Assembly: GCA_022653735.1 (NCBI GenBank)
Contig: JALCSU010000015.1
Coordinates: 1 to 45,366, forward strand
Direction: 5' to 3'
From: Bacteroidales bacterium
GTDB taxonomy: Bacteria; Bacteroidota; Bacteroidia; Bacteroidales; UBA932
Length of the DNA stretch: 45,366 nt
Part shown: in pieces, positions 25,190 through 33,743 of the stretch
Layout of the letters: every line of letters starts with the position of its first letter
How positions within the stretch are numbered: position 1 is the stretch's first letter
Position numbers and translations under genes: made by a program
Notes under the pieces: model-generated
Seen by the model: only the letters and a program-made list of their open reading frames with translations
Told to the model about the DNA's origin: nothing
Database searches by the model: none

Positions 25190-26072
25190 TCCAGAACTCG
25201 TAATAATTGAACCACTGATTCGGCTGTTTCCGGAGCACCTTTCCCAGATTATCGCAATAGGACTGCGCCATCACCGCAACCTTATCCCCAATGGAAGCAT
25301 CCGCAGAGCCGCTTTTCACTCTATCAATGAATATCTTGTAGCGGTGCAGCGATTTCTTGACCACGAACACCGTTATCGCTGGCACGTCACCCATCGCAGA
25401 AATCGCAAACGGACCGAAAGGCAATTCCGCAGGCGAGCCTAACAGATTGGCATCCACCGTCTTGTTCGAACCGAAAACCCTGTCAGCATGCAGGCTCAGG
25501 ATTTCCCCGTCCTCCAAAGCATTGCGAATCACGAACAGATACTCCATGTCCTCATCGGTTGGAATAAGGCGTATGTTATTGGAAGTAAGTACCCTGGAAC
25601 GATTCCGAGAAATCGTCTCTGCCTCCCCGCCGTAGGCCAGAACGTTCATTCGCTTTGGAGCCACTAGTGAGTAACCGCAAATCTCGCTATTCCCCACATG
25701 GGCTGTCAGCATCAGGAAACCTTTGTCGGAGGAAGCCAGATCCTTGAATATATTCATGTTCTCGACCTCGACCTTGAATTTCACTCCAGCGTACGAGGCG
25801 AATTTATCCATGACTATGGCTCCGAATACGTAGTGGTTTGCTATCGTATGCAGCGAGGCTGCCAGCGGCGAATATCCAAGATGTTTCCTGAAATAATGAT
25901 AAATGGCCTTGCGGGCCTTTCCATGAGCGATTAAGTAATATGGAATGGCGAAAGACATGAAAAAGTACATGACGGGAAGCGGAACGACTTTGAACATTGA
26001 AATCAATGCTCTGTGCATCCACGGAGCGCCGTCCGTCTTTCCTTGCCACTGTCTTTGCGCTGTCTGCTCCAT
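25167..26072 (-). CDS. LpxL/HtrB-like lysophospholipid acyltransferase
   Basis: 301 aa. N-terminal membrane segment (VPLPVMYFFMSFAIPYYLIA); AHVGNSE is the HxxxxD/E catalytic motif of the family and LHADRVFG and ELPFGPFAISAM follow as in LpxL/HtrB-type acyltransferases. In aryl-polyene loci these enzymes are thought to move the polyene from ACP to a membrane lipid. The gene lies 3 nt after the ACP stop. Confidence 0.87.
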   Translation of the reverse strand: MEQTAQRQWQGKTDGAPWMHRALISMFKVVPLPVMYFFMSFAIPYYLIAHGKARKAIYHYFRKHLGYSPLAASLHTIANHYVFGAIVMDKFASYAGVKFKVEVENMNIFKDLASSDKGFLMLTAHVGNSEICGYSLVAPKRMNVLAYGGEAETISRNRSRVLTSNNIRLIPTDEDMEYLFVIRNALEDGEILSLHADRVFGSNKTVDANLLGSPAELPFGPFAISAMGDVPAITVFVVKKSLHRYKIFIDRVKSGSADASIGDKVAVMAQSYCDNLGKVLRKQPNQWFNYYEFWNDRGTAA

Positions 26073-26075
26073 TAT

Positions 26076-26321
26076 CTAGGCCTGAATTTTCTGCTGAATG
26101 AAATCGTACAAGTTCCCAAGAGTCTGGAGCCTGCCGAGGTCAGAAGCTTCCACTTTCACCCCGAACTCATTCTTAATCAGGACGATGATATCTACCAGAT
26201 CCAGGCTGTCTATTCCCAGATCTTTCTTCAGAAGAGCATCATCGCTTATCTTCGCCTCATCTATCTCTAATTCCCCCACGAGGAAAGCATCTATCTTAGC
26301 CTTTATCTCCTGTCTAGTCAT
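26076..26321 (-). CDS. Acyl carrier protein
   Basis: 81 aa with the phosphopantetheine serine in DLGIDSLDLVDI. Second ACP of the locus; 7 nt after the methyltransferase stop and 3 nt before the acyltransferase. Confidence 0.92.
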   Translation of the reverse strand: MTRQEIKAKIDAFLVGELEIDEAKISDDALLKKDLGIDSLDLVDIIVLIKNEFGVKVEASDLGRLQTLGNLYDFIQQKIQA

Positions 26322-26328
26322 AACTAAT

Positions 26329-27420
26329 TTATCTTCTGCATATTAATATATTGTGTCCCTGGCCTATCCCGTCAACGATTTTCTCTATCCTGAGACCTGC
26401 TTTCTCAATGAGGGCGATTAAGTCCTGCGAATAGTACATCTTGCTGTTTCCATTGGCCATGGCAGTGAAATAGAGGCTGGTCATGGTTAGGCAGAAGGCA
26501 GCAGGCTCATATTTCTGCCTGTCCCAAAGCAGTTCCATTATGCAAAGCCTTGAGTCTGCGCCCATGACGGCTGAAGCCTTCTTCAAGATGTTCACGATCT
26601 CCTCTGGAGAGAAGCAGTCTAGGAACTGGCTCATCCAGACTACGTCATATTCATTGGAAGAAGGGATATCTTCGTTGGATAAGATATTCATTCCCAGCCA
26701 TTTGATTCTTTCTGCCCCCATCTTTCCAGCTGTTGCTTCTCGCATCAGAGCAATCTGCTGCGGTAGGTCCAGAATAGTGACTTCCACGCTAGGGTCTTGC
26801 TTTACGCACTTCAACGCCCATTTCCCTGTGTTGCCGCCAATGTCGAGAAGGCTCCTCACAGGCCTGTCAAATATTACTTTCAGGGCCAAGTCGAACGCTT
26901 CGCTGGAATAGAAATGGTCGAAAGCGAACCAGCTTTTGCGAGCAGGCTCTGGCAAGGTTGAAAGGCCCTCGTAAATCGTATCCCAGCTCCCAAGCGTCTT
27001 CAACCCTTCTGGCTTCCCATTCCTGAAAGACTCGTCCAAGTAGAAGAAGCCTCTGTAATTCACGTCATTGTTGAAGTCGAAATTCACCTTCGTGGCAGCA
27101 TCGGTCAGCAGAAACCACCCAATCTTGGAAATCCTCAGTTTGTCGGTCTCGGGACTTGTCAATATGGTGCCGATGCAGAGCGAAGCTTCCGTGAGGCATT
27201 TTACGATGTATGGCCTCAGGTTCAGCTTCTGGGCTATCTCAGCCTGAGTCAACCCTTCGTCGTTGTCCCTCAGCAGCTGCAATATGCCATATTCAAGCAT
27301 CAATCTGGTGGCTTGGAACACCACTGGTCCGAAAGCTATGAATTCAGCCATCCGCTGCGACTCGCGAGTGGAATACTGGTCTTCGGAGTATCTCTTTTCA
27401 AGTTCTGGGAAAAGTTTCAT
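26329..27420 (-). CDS. SAM-dependent O-methyltransferase
   Basis: 363 aa. An N-terminal dimerisation/winged-helix domain (about 25-105: AEIAQKLNLRPYIVKCLTEA) precedes a class I Rossmann domain with the SAM motif LLDIGGNTGKWA (about 187-198) and acidic VTILDLPQ. This is the plant-caffeate-OMT-like Methyltransf_2 layout found in flexirubin-type loci, where the aryl head group is methylated. 2 nt after the ammonia-lyase stop. Confidence 0.85.
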   Translation of the reverse strand: MKLFPELEKRYSEDQYSTRESQRMAEFIAFGPVVFQATRLMLEYGILQLLRDNDEGLTQAEIAQKLNLRPYIVKCLTEASLCIGTILTSPETDKLRISKIGWFLLTDAATKVNFDFNNDVNYRGFFYLDESFRNGKPEGLKTLGSWDTIYEGLSTLPEPARKSWFAFDHFYSSEAFDLALKVIFDRPVRSLLDIGGNTGKWALKCVKQDPSVEVTILDLPQQIALMREATAGKMGAERIKWLGMNILSNEDIPSSNEYDVVWMSQFLDCFSPEEIVNILKKASAVMGADSRLCIMELLWDRQKYEPAAFCLTMTSLYFTAMANGNSKMYYSQDLIALIEKAGLRIEKIVDGIGQGHNILICRR

Positions 27421-27422
27421 AT

Positions 27423-28958
27423 TCAGTCAAGTGCTAAAGGTTTCTCCCTGAGGTATTCCTCGACCTTCGCTATCTGCTCGTAGAAAGGCTTGTCTTCCAC
27501 GAACTTCGGAGCTATGTCCCTGATCTCGGAATATATCTTCTTGCTGGTCGGAGCCAGTTTGTCTGCTATAGAGAGGCAGTCTACCGCCTGGGCAAGGGCA
27601 ATGAAATGAATGGAAAACACTTGGTAGGCATTGTCTATCACTCTTTTAGTCAGCAATGCTGAGTTCGTGCCCATGCTCACGATGTCCTGATTGTCATTGT
27701 TGTTCGGGATGCTGTGCACGTAGTTCGGCATGGCGAGCGTCTGGCACTCGGCGGTCGTGGATGTGGCCGTGAACTGGCAGGCCTGCATGCCGTAATTCAG
27801 CCCGAGCGTCCCCATATTCAGGAATGGAGGAAGGATGCCGTTTATGCGGTCGTGGAACAAGTAATTGAGCTGCCTTTCCGCCGTCATCGCCAGTCGCACT
27901 GTGGCTATCTTCACCTTGTCTTCCTCAAGAGAAATATAATCCCCGTGGAAGTTGCCTCCATGATAGACATTTTTGGAAACAGGGTCAACGATGGGGTTGT
28001 CGCAGGCTGAATTCACTTCCTCTTCAAGCACCCTGCTGGCATTGGCGTAGGTCTCGTAAATCGGCCCCAGAATTTGCGGCGAGCATCTTAATGAATAGTA
28101 CGCCTGCACTTTGTGATTGAATGTTCTTGTGCCCTCGTGCCCACTGTCATAGAGCTCATGCTCGCGTTTCTCAAGGCAGCGGCTGCCTTCGGCGAGCCTG
28201 CGCATTCTGGCAGCGATAATCTGCTGGCCTTCATGCCTGCGCACTTCGTTCAGTTCTTCGGACATCAGGTCGTCAAACGAGGATGCGATTTCGTTCATCA
28301 TTACGGATGCCAGCGTGGCCCAGTCCAGCAGAATGTCCGCGTAGTGCTGGTTTACCAGGCCGATTCCCGTCATGAAAGAGGTGCCATTGGAAATGGAAAG
28401 ACCTTCGCGAATATGTATCCGGAATGGCTCCAGGCCGTTTTCTGCCAGCACTTCGGCTGATGGCCTCCACTCGCCATGATAGTGGACCTTGCCTTCTCCG
28501 ATCATGCACAGGGCCATGTGGGCGAGCTGCACAAGATCTCCGCTGGCACCAACGCTCCCATGCTGTGGGATGAAAGGATATATGCCTCTGTTAATCATCT
28601 CGACGAGCAGTCTCACGAGATCTGGATGCACTCCGGAGCGAGCCTGGAGAAACGTCCCCAAACGGGCTATCATTGAGGCTTTAACATAAATATCTGGCAG
28701 AGGCTCTCCGGCCCCAGTGGAATGGCTTCTGATTATGTTGTATTGAAGGTCGGTGAGATATTTGTCGTCCACTCGCCATTGCGCCATCGGACCGAATCCG
28801 GTGTTGATGCCGTAAATTATTTTCTTTGCGGCGAAATCTTTCAGGAAATCGTAGCATTCCTGAACTTTATCCATAGGCAGCTCGGCAAGGTCTATTCTCG
28901 TGCCATTGAACAGGCAGTCTTCGATGCTCTTCAGGCTGATTGTAAATATTTGTGGCAT
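27423..28958 (-). CDS. Tyrosine ammonia-lyase (MIO-type aromatic amino acid lyase)
   Basis: 511 aa from the ATG at 28958 (a 5-residue longer start at 28973 is possible). The MIO cofactor forms from A138-S139-G140 (GSVGASGDLVQLAHMAL); Y49 (IIYGINTGFG) is the catalytic base. The substrate-selectivity pair is S78-H79 (IIRSHSTGAG), the same as I recall for the Flavobacterium johnsoniae enzyme shown to be a tyrosine lyase, to which the sequence is close along its length (NTGFGPMAQ, YHGGNFHGDYISLE, SIPNNNDNQDIVSMGTNSA). It would give 4-coumarate. A histidine lyase role is unlikely: no hut genes are nearby. Substrate is inferred. Confidence 0.85.
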   Translation of the reverse strand: MPQIFTISLKSIEDCLFNGTRIDLAELPMDKVQECYDFLKDFAAKKIIYGINTGFGPMAQWRVDDKYLTDLQYNIIRSHSTGAGEPLPDIYVKASMIARLGTFLQARSGVHPDLVRLLVEMINRGIYPFIPQHGSVGASGDLVQLAHMALCMIGEGKVHYHGEWRPSAEVLAENGLEPFRIHIREGLSISNGTSFMTGIGLVNQHYADILLDWATLASVMMNEIASSFDDLMSEELNEVRRHEGQQIIAARMRRLAEGSRCLEKREHELYDSGHEGTRTFNHKVQAYYSLRCSPQILGPIYETYANASRVLEEEVNSACDNPIVDPVSKNVYHGGNFHGDYISLEEDKVKIATVRLAMTAERQLNYLFHDRINGILPPFLNMGTLGLNYGMQACQFTATSTTAECQTLAMPNYVHSIPNNNDNQDIVSMGTNSALLTKRVIDNAYQVFSIHFIALAQAVDCLSIADKLAPTSKKIYSEIRDIAPKFVEDKPFYEQIAKVEEYLREKPLALD

Positions 28959-28977
28959 AATGTTACGAAACAACCTG

Positions 28978-28985
28978 CAAATTTA
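28978..28985 (-). promoter_or_regulatory. Putative -7 element upstream of the ammonia-lyase gene
   Basis: TAAATTTG on the minus strand, about 20 nt before the chosen ATG, in the only gap over 50 nt (82 nt) in the pigment locus. No matching TTTG is 19-20 nt upstream, so support is partial. Confidence 0.35.
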
Positions 28986-29040
28986 AGAATTTTAGCAGAG
29001 TATTTCTGTTAATTCAGTCGTAAAGTGTCGGAAAAAGAAT

Positions 29041-31065
29041 CTATTGAGCCTGCTTCCATGTTTCCAGAAAGGCTGGGAAGGATTTGGCGATGCAATCGGT
29101 GTCATCTATTTCGATAGGAGAGTCAGCTGCAAGAGAAGCGACTTTCAGAGCCATCGCCATCCTGTGGTCGTGGAATGAAGAATATTTCCCGCCTTGCAGA
29201 AGGCAATCGTTAGTCAGGCGGTATTCTAGTGAGTATCCGGATATGGTCATTCTGTCACCAAAGGACTCTGCTTCTACTCCCATCTTGCTCAATGTCTTCA
29301 GAATAGCCTCGCCTCGGTCGCTTTCTTTGCTAGCTAATCGTTTGAAACCGAATATGGTGCTCCTGCCGTTGCACAGAGCCGCTAGAATTGCGACTATCGG
29401 GAAAAGGTCCGGGCAGTTGTTGAGGTCGGTGCCGAAAGCCCGTAGGGGAGTCTTCTGCACTGTTAATACAGCCGTTGTCTCCTGGCCTTCATCTGGCTCA
29501 CGCTCTTCCGTCTCTGAAAGCCTGGCCCCAGCTTCTGTTAGTATATCAATTATGGAAATGTCAGCCTGCAGGGAATGCATGTCCAGGCCACTCAAGGAGG
29601 CCTTCCCAAACAGGACGCCTGCCACTAGGAAATTCGCGGCGGCGCTCCAGTCGCCTTCGATGGAAAAGTCGGCTGCTTTATAGCGCTGCCCGCCTTTTAT
29701 CTTGAAAGTTATGCCAGTGCAATGCGCCCAGTCCTTAGTTTCAGCGAACTCTTCGTCTCCTTCCATCTCGCTGCTGATGTGGATTCCGAACTTCTTCAGC
29801 ACGTCCAGAGTGATGAACATGTACGGGATGCTCTTAGGGTCGCGCACATGAACTTCCGAATCTGCCTTGCAAAGCGGCAGAGCCATGAGCAGCCCGGAAA
29901 TCAGTTGCGAGCCATCTATTCCAGAAATATCAGCTTTTCCAGGCAACAGGGAACCTTTGACCGCCAGAGGCACTTTCAGGTCGCCCTTCGCACCAGAGAG
30001 AGGAGAGAGCAGCACTCCGAATGGAGCCATGATTTCAGCAGCCCCTTTCAAAGGACGCTTCAACAGCGTTCCAGCCCCATTAATTTCAACGTTCCCATCG
30101 AAAATGGCAGCGGAAATAGGAATCATGAGACGAGTGAGCAGGCCAGATTCATTTACGGATATGCTGCCTTCCACTTGCCTATCGTATCCTCCTAGTCCTT
30201 TAATACTCAGCTTATTACCATTGCGCTCAACGGTAGCTCCTATGTTTTGTGCGACATTCAGCGCTGCCTCGCTGTCCCCGCAAGGAGAATATCCATTAAT
30301 ATGAGATGTGCCTTCTGCCAGAGCGGCAGCGATAATCGCTCTTTGCGCGAAACTCTTAGAGGCAGGCATTGCGAGCGGAAGGTCTTCTGAAGTATAGCCG
30401 AAAGACTTCCTGGAACCGTACAAAGCAGAAAGCATTTCTGAATATGCCCACTGCCCCTCTGCCGCAGCCTCATTTTCAGAAAGCGCCGCATATGTGAAAG
30501 GAGCCCCATAACGCAGGCAGCTCATTCTGGAATCCCTGCCATTCGCACCCATCGCAAAGGCAATCAGTTCCCCTGGGCCGACCCAGTTATAAAGTGACAT
30601 AAGTCGTTCTGAATCCTCTTTCGAATTAGCTTTAGCGACAATTTTCGCTATCTCGCCTCCGTAGCGCTTGCATTTTTCCAAAGTGATAGTCAGCTCCTCG
30701 CTATCAGGCGTGCCATCAAAGAAATGGCAAGAGCGAATCATCGTGGTGCCATATTCATTGCACAATTTGCGCAGCCGCTTGCCCATTTCCTTTGGCGCTT
30801 CAATCTCCACGTCTACGAACGCCGCCCCATTTTTTATTGCCGCAGCGAGCTTTTCCTCAGCCTCTTCCCATGTGCCGGAACCGTCTCCGGCTACCCTGCA
30901 TGTTGCGACAAGGGGAGTGTCAGCCATGAAAAGCGATGCAATGTCATCTGAAGAAAGGTCGCAGCGGTCAAGACGGATTTCGGCCATCTGGATAGCCGGG
31001 TTGCTGCTTTCAAGGAGACATTGGATGTCTTGGAGGCCATGGTGCTGGATGCTGACGCAAATCAT
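29041..31065 (-). CDS. aroDA: Fused 3-dehydroquinate dehydratase (type I) - EPSP synthase
   Basis: 674 aa. Residues about 1-215 form a type I dehydroquinate dehydratase with E29 (MAEIRLDRCD), H114 (IRSCHFFDG) and Schiff-base K141 (IAKIVAKANS). From about residue 225 comes EPSP synthase: K237-S238 (MPASKSFAQRA), ESGLLTRLM, ISGLLMALPL, NNCPDLFPIVA with the catalytic Asp, LASKESDRGEAI and HDHRMAMALK. The fusion would do steps 3 and 6 of the shikimate pathway. Next to aroB and upstream of a chorismatase and tyrosine lyase, it looks recruited to feed the pigment route. The start ATG is at 31065 (MICVSIQ). Confidence 0.9.
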   Translation of the reverse strand: MICVSIQHHGLQDIQCLLESSNPAIQMAEIRLDRCDLSSDDIASLFMADTPLVATCRVAGDGSGTWEEAEEKLAAAIKNGAAFVDVEIEAPKEMGKRLRKLCNEYGTTMIRSCHFFDGTPDSEELTITLEKCKRYGGEIAKIVAKANSKEDSERLMSLYNWVGPGELIAFAMGANGRDSRMSCLRYGAPFTYAALSENEAAAEGQWAYSEMLSALYGSRKSFGYTSEDLPLAMPASKSFAQRAIIAAALAEGTSHINGYSPCGDSEAALNVAQNIGATVERNGNKLSIKGLGGYDRQVEGSISVNESGLLTRLMIPISAAIFDGNVEINGAGTLLKRPLKGAAEIMAPFGVLLSPLSGAKGDLKVPLAVKGSLLPGKADISGIDGSQLISGLLMALPLCKADSEVHVRDPKSIPYMFITLDVLKKFGIHISSEMEGDEEFAETKDWAHCTGITFKIKGGQRYKAADFSIEGDWSAAANFLVAGVLFGKASLSGLDMHSLQADISIIDILTEAGARLSETEEREPDEGQETTAVLTVQKTPLRAFGTDLNNCPDLFPIVAILAALCNGRSTIFGFKRLASKESDRGEAILKTLSKMGVEAESFGDRMTISGYSLEYRLTNDCLLQGGKYSSFHDHRMAMALKVASLAADSPIEIDDTDCIAKSFPAFLETWKQAQ

Positions 31066-31108
31066 TATTTATGAATATGTTATATTAATATATCTGAACG
31101 GTGCCAGG

Positions 31109-32128
31109 TTATTTCTTATTTAGGGCTTCGACTGCGGCCTCCACGCTGAGGTCACGAATTTCCACTCTACCTATTGCTAACGGCAGGACGAAATGGATTA
31201 TGCCCCCGTCGGCTTTCTTGTCCTTTCTCATCGCATCCGCAAGAGCCTCCACTGTGAATGGGCACTCGGTCGGCAATCCGCAAGACTTGAAATCCCTCTC
31301 AAGCCTGCTTGAAAGCCCACCTTCTGCAAGCCCTAGCGATTCGGCCAGATGAGCTGCCAGAATTATCCCAATCGCGACAGCATGGCCGTGGGCAATGCTC
31401 TCATTAGAATTTTTCTCTATTGCATGGGCGAAAGTGTGTCCTAGGTTCAGCAGGCGTCGTTCTCCATGTTCGTTTGGATCTTTGCCGGCGATGTCGGCCT
31501 TGATTTTGGCTGCCGCACCTATCAGATTTCCCCAACCGGGATTTCTCTCGGAGTCGCTTTTCGCCCAGCGTGACAGTGCCTGCACTGCCTTTTCGTAATT
31601 CCCATCTTTGTTTCTGATGATGAATGTCTTGAGCAGTTCGGCGGCTCCGCTCGTGATTTCTTTATCTGACAGAGTTTCGAGCACCTCTGGGCAGATGAAC
31701 GTCATTTCCGGCTGGCGGATGACCCCCAGCATGTTCTTGTACGAATCCAGGTTCACCCCGTTTTTGCCGCCGATTGCCGCATCCACTTGGGATAGGAGCG
31801 TGGTAGGCAGGAAACCGAACCGCACGCCTCTCTTGTAGATGGATGCCGCAAAGCCAGTTATATCAGTGGTGATGCCTCCTCCAATGCCCAGCACGAAAGC
31901 TTTCCTGTCAGCGCCCTGCCCAAACAGCCAGCGGCATATTCCCAGAACCGTGTCGAAAACCTTCTTGTCTTCGGCAGCCTCGATTTCCAGGATGCTCTTC
32001 GCTGCCACGCCCAGCTTCTGGCATATTCCGCTGACGTTCCGGTCGCAGACTATGAATGTCTCGCCGAAGGCTTCCAAGTGGCTTCGGACTTCGGCGAGAT
32101 GGCATTCGATTATGTTTATGTTCGTCAA
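31109..32128 (-). CDS. aroB: 3-dehydroquinate synthase
   Basis: 339 aa. GIGGGITTDITGFAAS (NAD-binding), LPTTLLSQVDAAIGGKNGVN, metal ligands in TSGAAELLKT (Glu), LNLGHTFAHAIE (His) and HGHAVAIG (His). Shorter than the usual 350-360 aa at the N-terminus but with all motifs. It makes 3-dehydroquinate from DAHP. Lies 9 nt after the PCC gene and 43 nt before aroDA. Confidence 0.93.
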   Translation of the reverse strand: MTNINIIECHLAEVRSHLEAFGETFIVCDRNVSGICQKLGVAAKSILEIEAAEDKKVFDTVLGICRWLFGQGADRKAFVLGIGGGITTDITGFAASIYKRGVRFGFLPTTLLSQVDAAIGGKNGVNLDSYKNMLGVIRQPEMTFICPEVLETLSDKEITSGAAELLKTFIIRNKDGNYEKAVQALSRWAKSDSERNPGWGNLIGAAAKIKADIAGKDPNEHGERRLLNLGHTFAHAIEKNSNESIAHGHAVAIGIILAAHLAESLGLAEGGLSSRLERDFKSCGLPTECPFTVEALADAMRKDKKADGGIIHFVLPLAIGRVEIRDLSVEAAVEALNKK

Positions 32129-32137
32129 GGGAAAGGT

Positions 32138-32563
32138 CTAATCAAATTTATACAGGTTCAGGCCGGTCTCATCATCGAATTGACGGTCAATCTTGCAATG
32201 AAAGCGTGTCACCACCAGCTCGCAGGCTCCGTTCAAGGTGGCGCTGAGAAGATGGCCTCCTACGACTGTGTAGTCCGCTCTGCCGAAATTGGCATGTACG
32301 TGAAGGTAAACCTTGCCGTCCTTCTCGGAAATATTCCCGACCAGGCTGGAAGCCTCCATCTGCTCCTCGAAAGTCTTGTCCACGTATTTCTTTGTCACAG
32401 GGTTCAAAAAACGCAGCGTCGCTTTATTTACGGCTCCGATGCCATAAACCTCCCCGGCAAGTATCCCTTGCTCCTGGCAGAATGTGGCCAGGGCGGACAT
32501 GATTTCCTGATGGTTGTCGATGCTAATGATGTATTTATCGCCGTCCTGAATGAATTTATACAT
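32138..32563 (-). CDS. PCC (DUF296) domain protein
   Basis: 141 aa, the stand-alone PPC/PCC domain: 'LATFCQEQGILAGEVYGIGA', VYLHVHANFGRADYTVVGGH with the HxH...GGH metal-binding histidines. In bacteria these form trimers of unknown role; in plants the same domain sits in AT-hook proteins. Gap of 2 nt to mgsA and 9 nt to aroB, so one operon. Confidence 0.9.
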   Translation of the reverse strand: MYKFIQDGDKYIISIDNHQEIMSALATFCQEQGILAGEVYGIGAVNKATLRFLNPVTKKYVDKTFEEQMEASSLVGNISEKDGKVYLHVHANFGRADYTVVGGHLLSATLNGACELVVTRFHCKIDRQFDDETGLNLYKFD

Positions 32564-32565
32564 GA

Positions 32566-33024
32566 TTATTTGAGTTTTCTGTTTTTGTAAGATTCGATGC
32601 AGGATGGAATTATCCTCTGATAGTCCCTGCTTTTGTACAGTGGCGAGGATATTATGAAATCCGCCGTGCTTCTGTTCGTGGCAAAAGGAATATTATAAAG
32701 CGATGCCAGTCGGGTGAGCCCCATCACATCGTTCTGGTGCCCCTGCATTATCAGATTGTCGCAGAAGAAGACGAGCATGTCTATCTTGCCCTCCGCAATC
32801 ATGGCCCCAATCTCGAAATCCCCGCCAAGAGGACCGCTCAGAAGGCATATTACGGGCGGAATGTCCTCGCCACGAAGAGCGGCGAGAGCCTCCCTCACAA
32901 GCCTTCCTGTAGTACCGGTGCAGTAGAGGTTGCACTCGCTAAGCGAGCCTGCATTGTACTTCACCCAGCTCACGAGTTCATCTTTCCTGGAGTCGTGAGC
33001 CACAAGAGCAATGTTTTTTATCAT
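32566..33024 (-). CDS. mgsA: Methylglyoxal synthase
   Basis: 152 aa. Phosphate-binding TGTTG (36-40) and SGPLGGDFEIGAMI with catalytic D69, H96 (MQGHQNDV) and FATNRSTADF. Converts dihydroxyacetone phosphate to methylglyoxal and phosphate, a release valve when phosphate is low. First gene of the minus-strand run leading into aroB; its promoter probably lies in the palindrome just upstream. Confidence 0.93.
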   Translation of the reverse strand: MIKNIALVAHDSRKDELVSWVKYNAGSLSECNLYCTGTTGRLVREALAALRGEDIPPVICLLSGPLGGDFEIGAMIAEGKIDMLVFFCDNLIMQGHQNDVMGLTRLASLYNIPFATNRSTADFIISSPLYKSRDYQRIIPSCIESYKNRKLK

Positions 33025-33051
33025 ATCTTTGCTTTTAACGAAGCAAAGATA
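33024..33051. promoter_or_regulatory. Perfect 11-bp palindrome with two facing -7 elements upstream of mgsA
   Basis: TATCTTTGCTT (33024-33034), TTAACG, AAGCAAAGATA (33041-33051). Each arm contains TATCTTTG, which fits TAnnTTTG; the minus-strand one (33051-33044) is placed to drive mgsA. It lies just after the stop of the DUF4840 gene, so it could also act as a weak terminator, but there is no T-run. Confidence 0.5.
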
Positions 33052-33055
33052 ACAT

Positions 33056-33658
33056 TTAAACCTGATTAAAAGAATATGCCAGGTCTACGGCCTGCGAACT
33101 CTGCAATATGTCTTCCGCAAGATTGCCATCCACGTAAACGGCGGCAGGTAGCAATTGCATCACGACTTTGGAAGAGTAGAATTGTGCGAATGAGTAATAT
33201 TGCAGGAACGATATCGTCACGCTGTGCTGCTTCCCGCCATATTCCAGAGGAAAAGTCACATAGTTGATCAAGACGCTCATAGGATTCACTAGCCTAGGAA
33301 CGAATTTCCCGCTGGCATTGACTATGTCGGCAGCCTCCAAGGCTTCCTTCAGCTCGGCATTGCCATCGCTTTTTATTTTCTTGGCGAGGTACGTTACCGG
33401 GAAACCGGAGAATGTCACCGTAGTGTCCAGTCCGAAGGCCGCTTCTGTCATGATGGTGTCCTGCTGAAGGAATTTTTGAGTATCGGCATTGTAGTCGGTA
33501 GCTGATATCAATTTCCCTTGGTAGTATCCATTGAACCCGTTGATGATGGAATTGATTTCCTCTGGAGTCAGGTCGCGGTCATTGTTGTCGTCATTGCATG
33601 ACATTAGTGAAAAGGCTGCAATCAGGCAGACCATAATGTATTTGATGTAGTTTTTCAT
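33056..33658 (-). CDS. DUF4840 family lipoprotein
   Basis: 200 aa with a lipoprotein signal (KYIMVCLIAAFSLMSC, Cys21 in LMSC). The body (ITxxEINSIINGFNGYYQGKL-like start, then alternating strands) fits DUF4840, a Bacteroidales surface lipoprotein family of unknown role. It sits alone between manA and mgsA. Confidence 0.75.
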   Translation of the reverse strand: MKNYIKYIMVCLIAAFSLMSCNDDNNDRDLTPEEINSIINGFNGYYQGKLISATDYNADTQKFLQQDTIMTEAAFGLDTTVTFSGFPVTYLAKKIKSDGNAELKEALEAADIVNASGKFVPRLVNPMSVLINYVTFPLEYGGKQHSVTISFLQYYSFAQFYSSKVVMQLLPAAVYVDGNLAEDILQSSQAVDLAYSFNQV

Positions 33659-33743
33659 GATAATATGTAATTAATGTTATTTCGCAATGAAACTAAATGC
33701 GCTCTTTCCGGAACCTTGCACGACCATTAAGAAAATATTACAA

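Noticed and set aside
27423..28958. Histidine ammonia-lyase for histidine use
   Set aside because: The Ser-His selectivity pair alone would fit, but overall sequence is closer to the flavobacterial tyrosine lyase I recall, and the neighbours are pigment genes.
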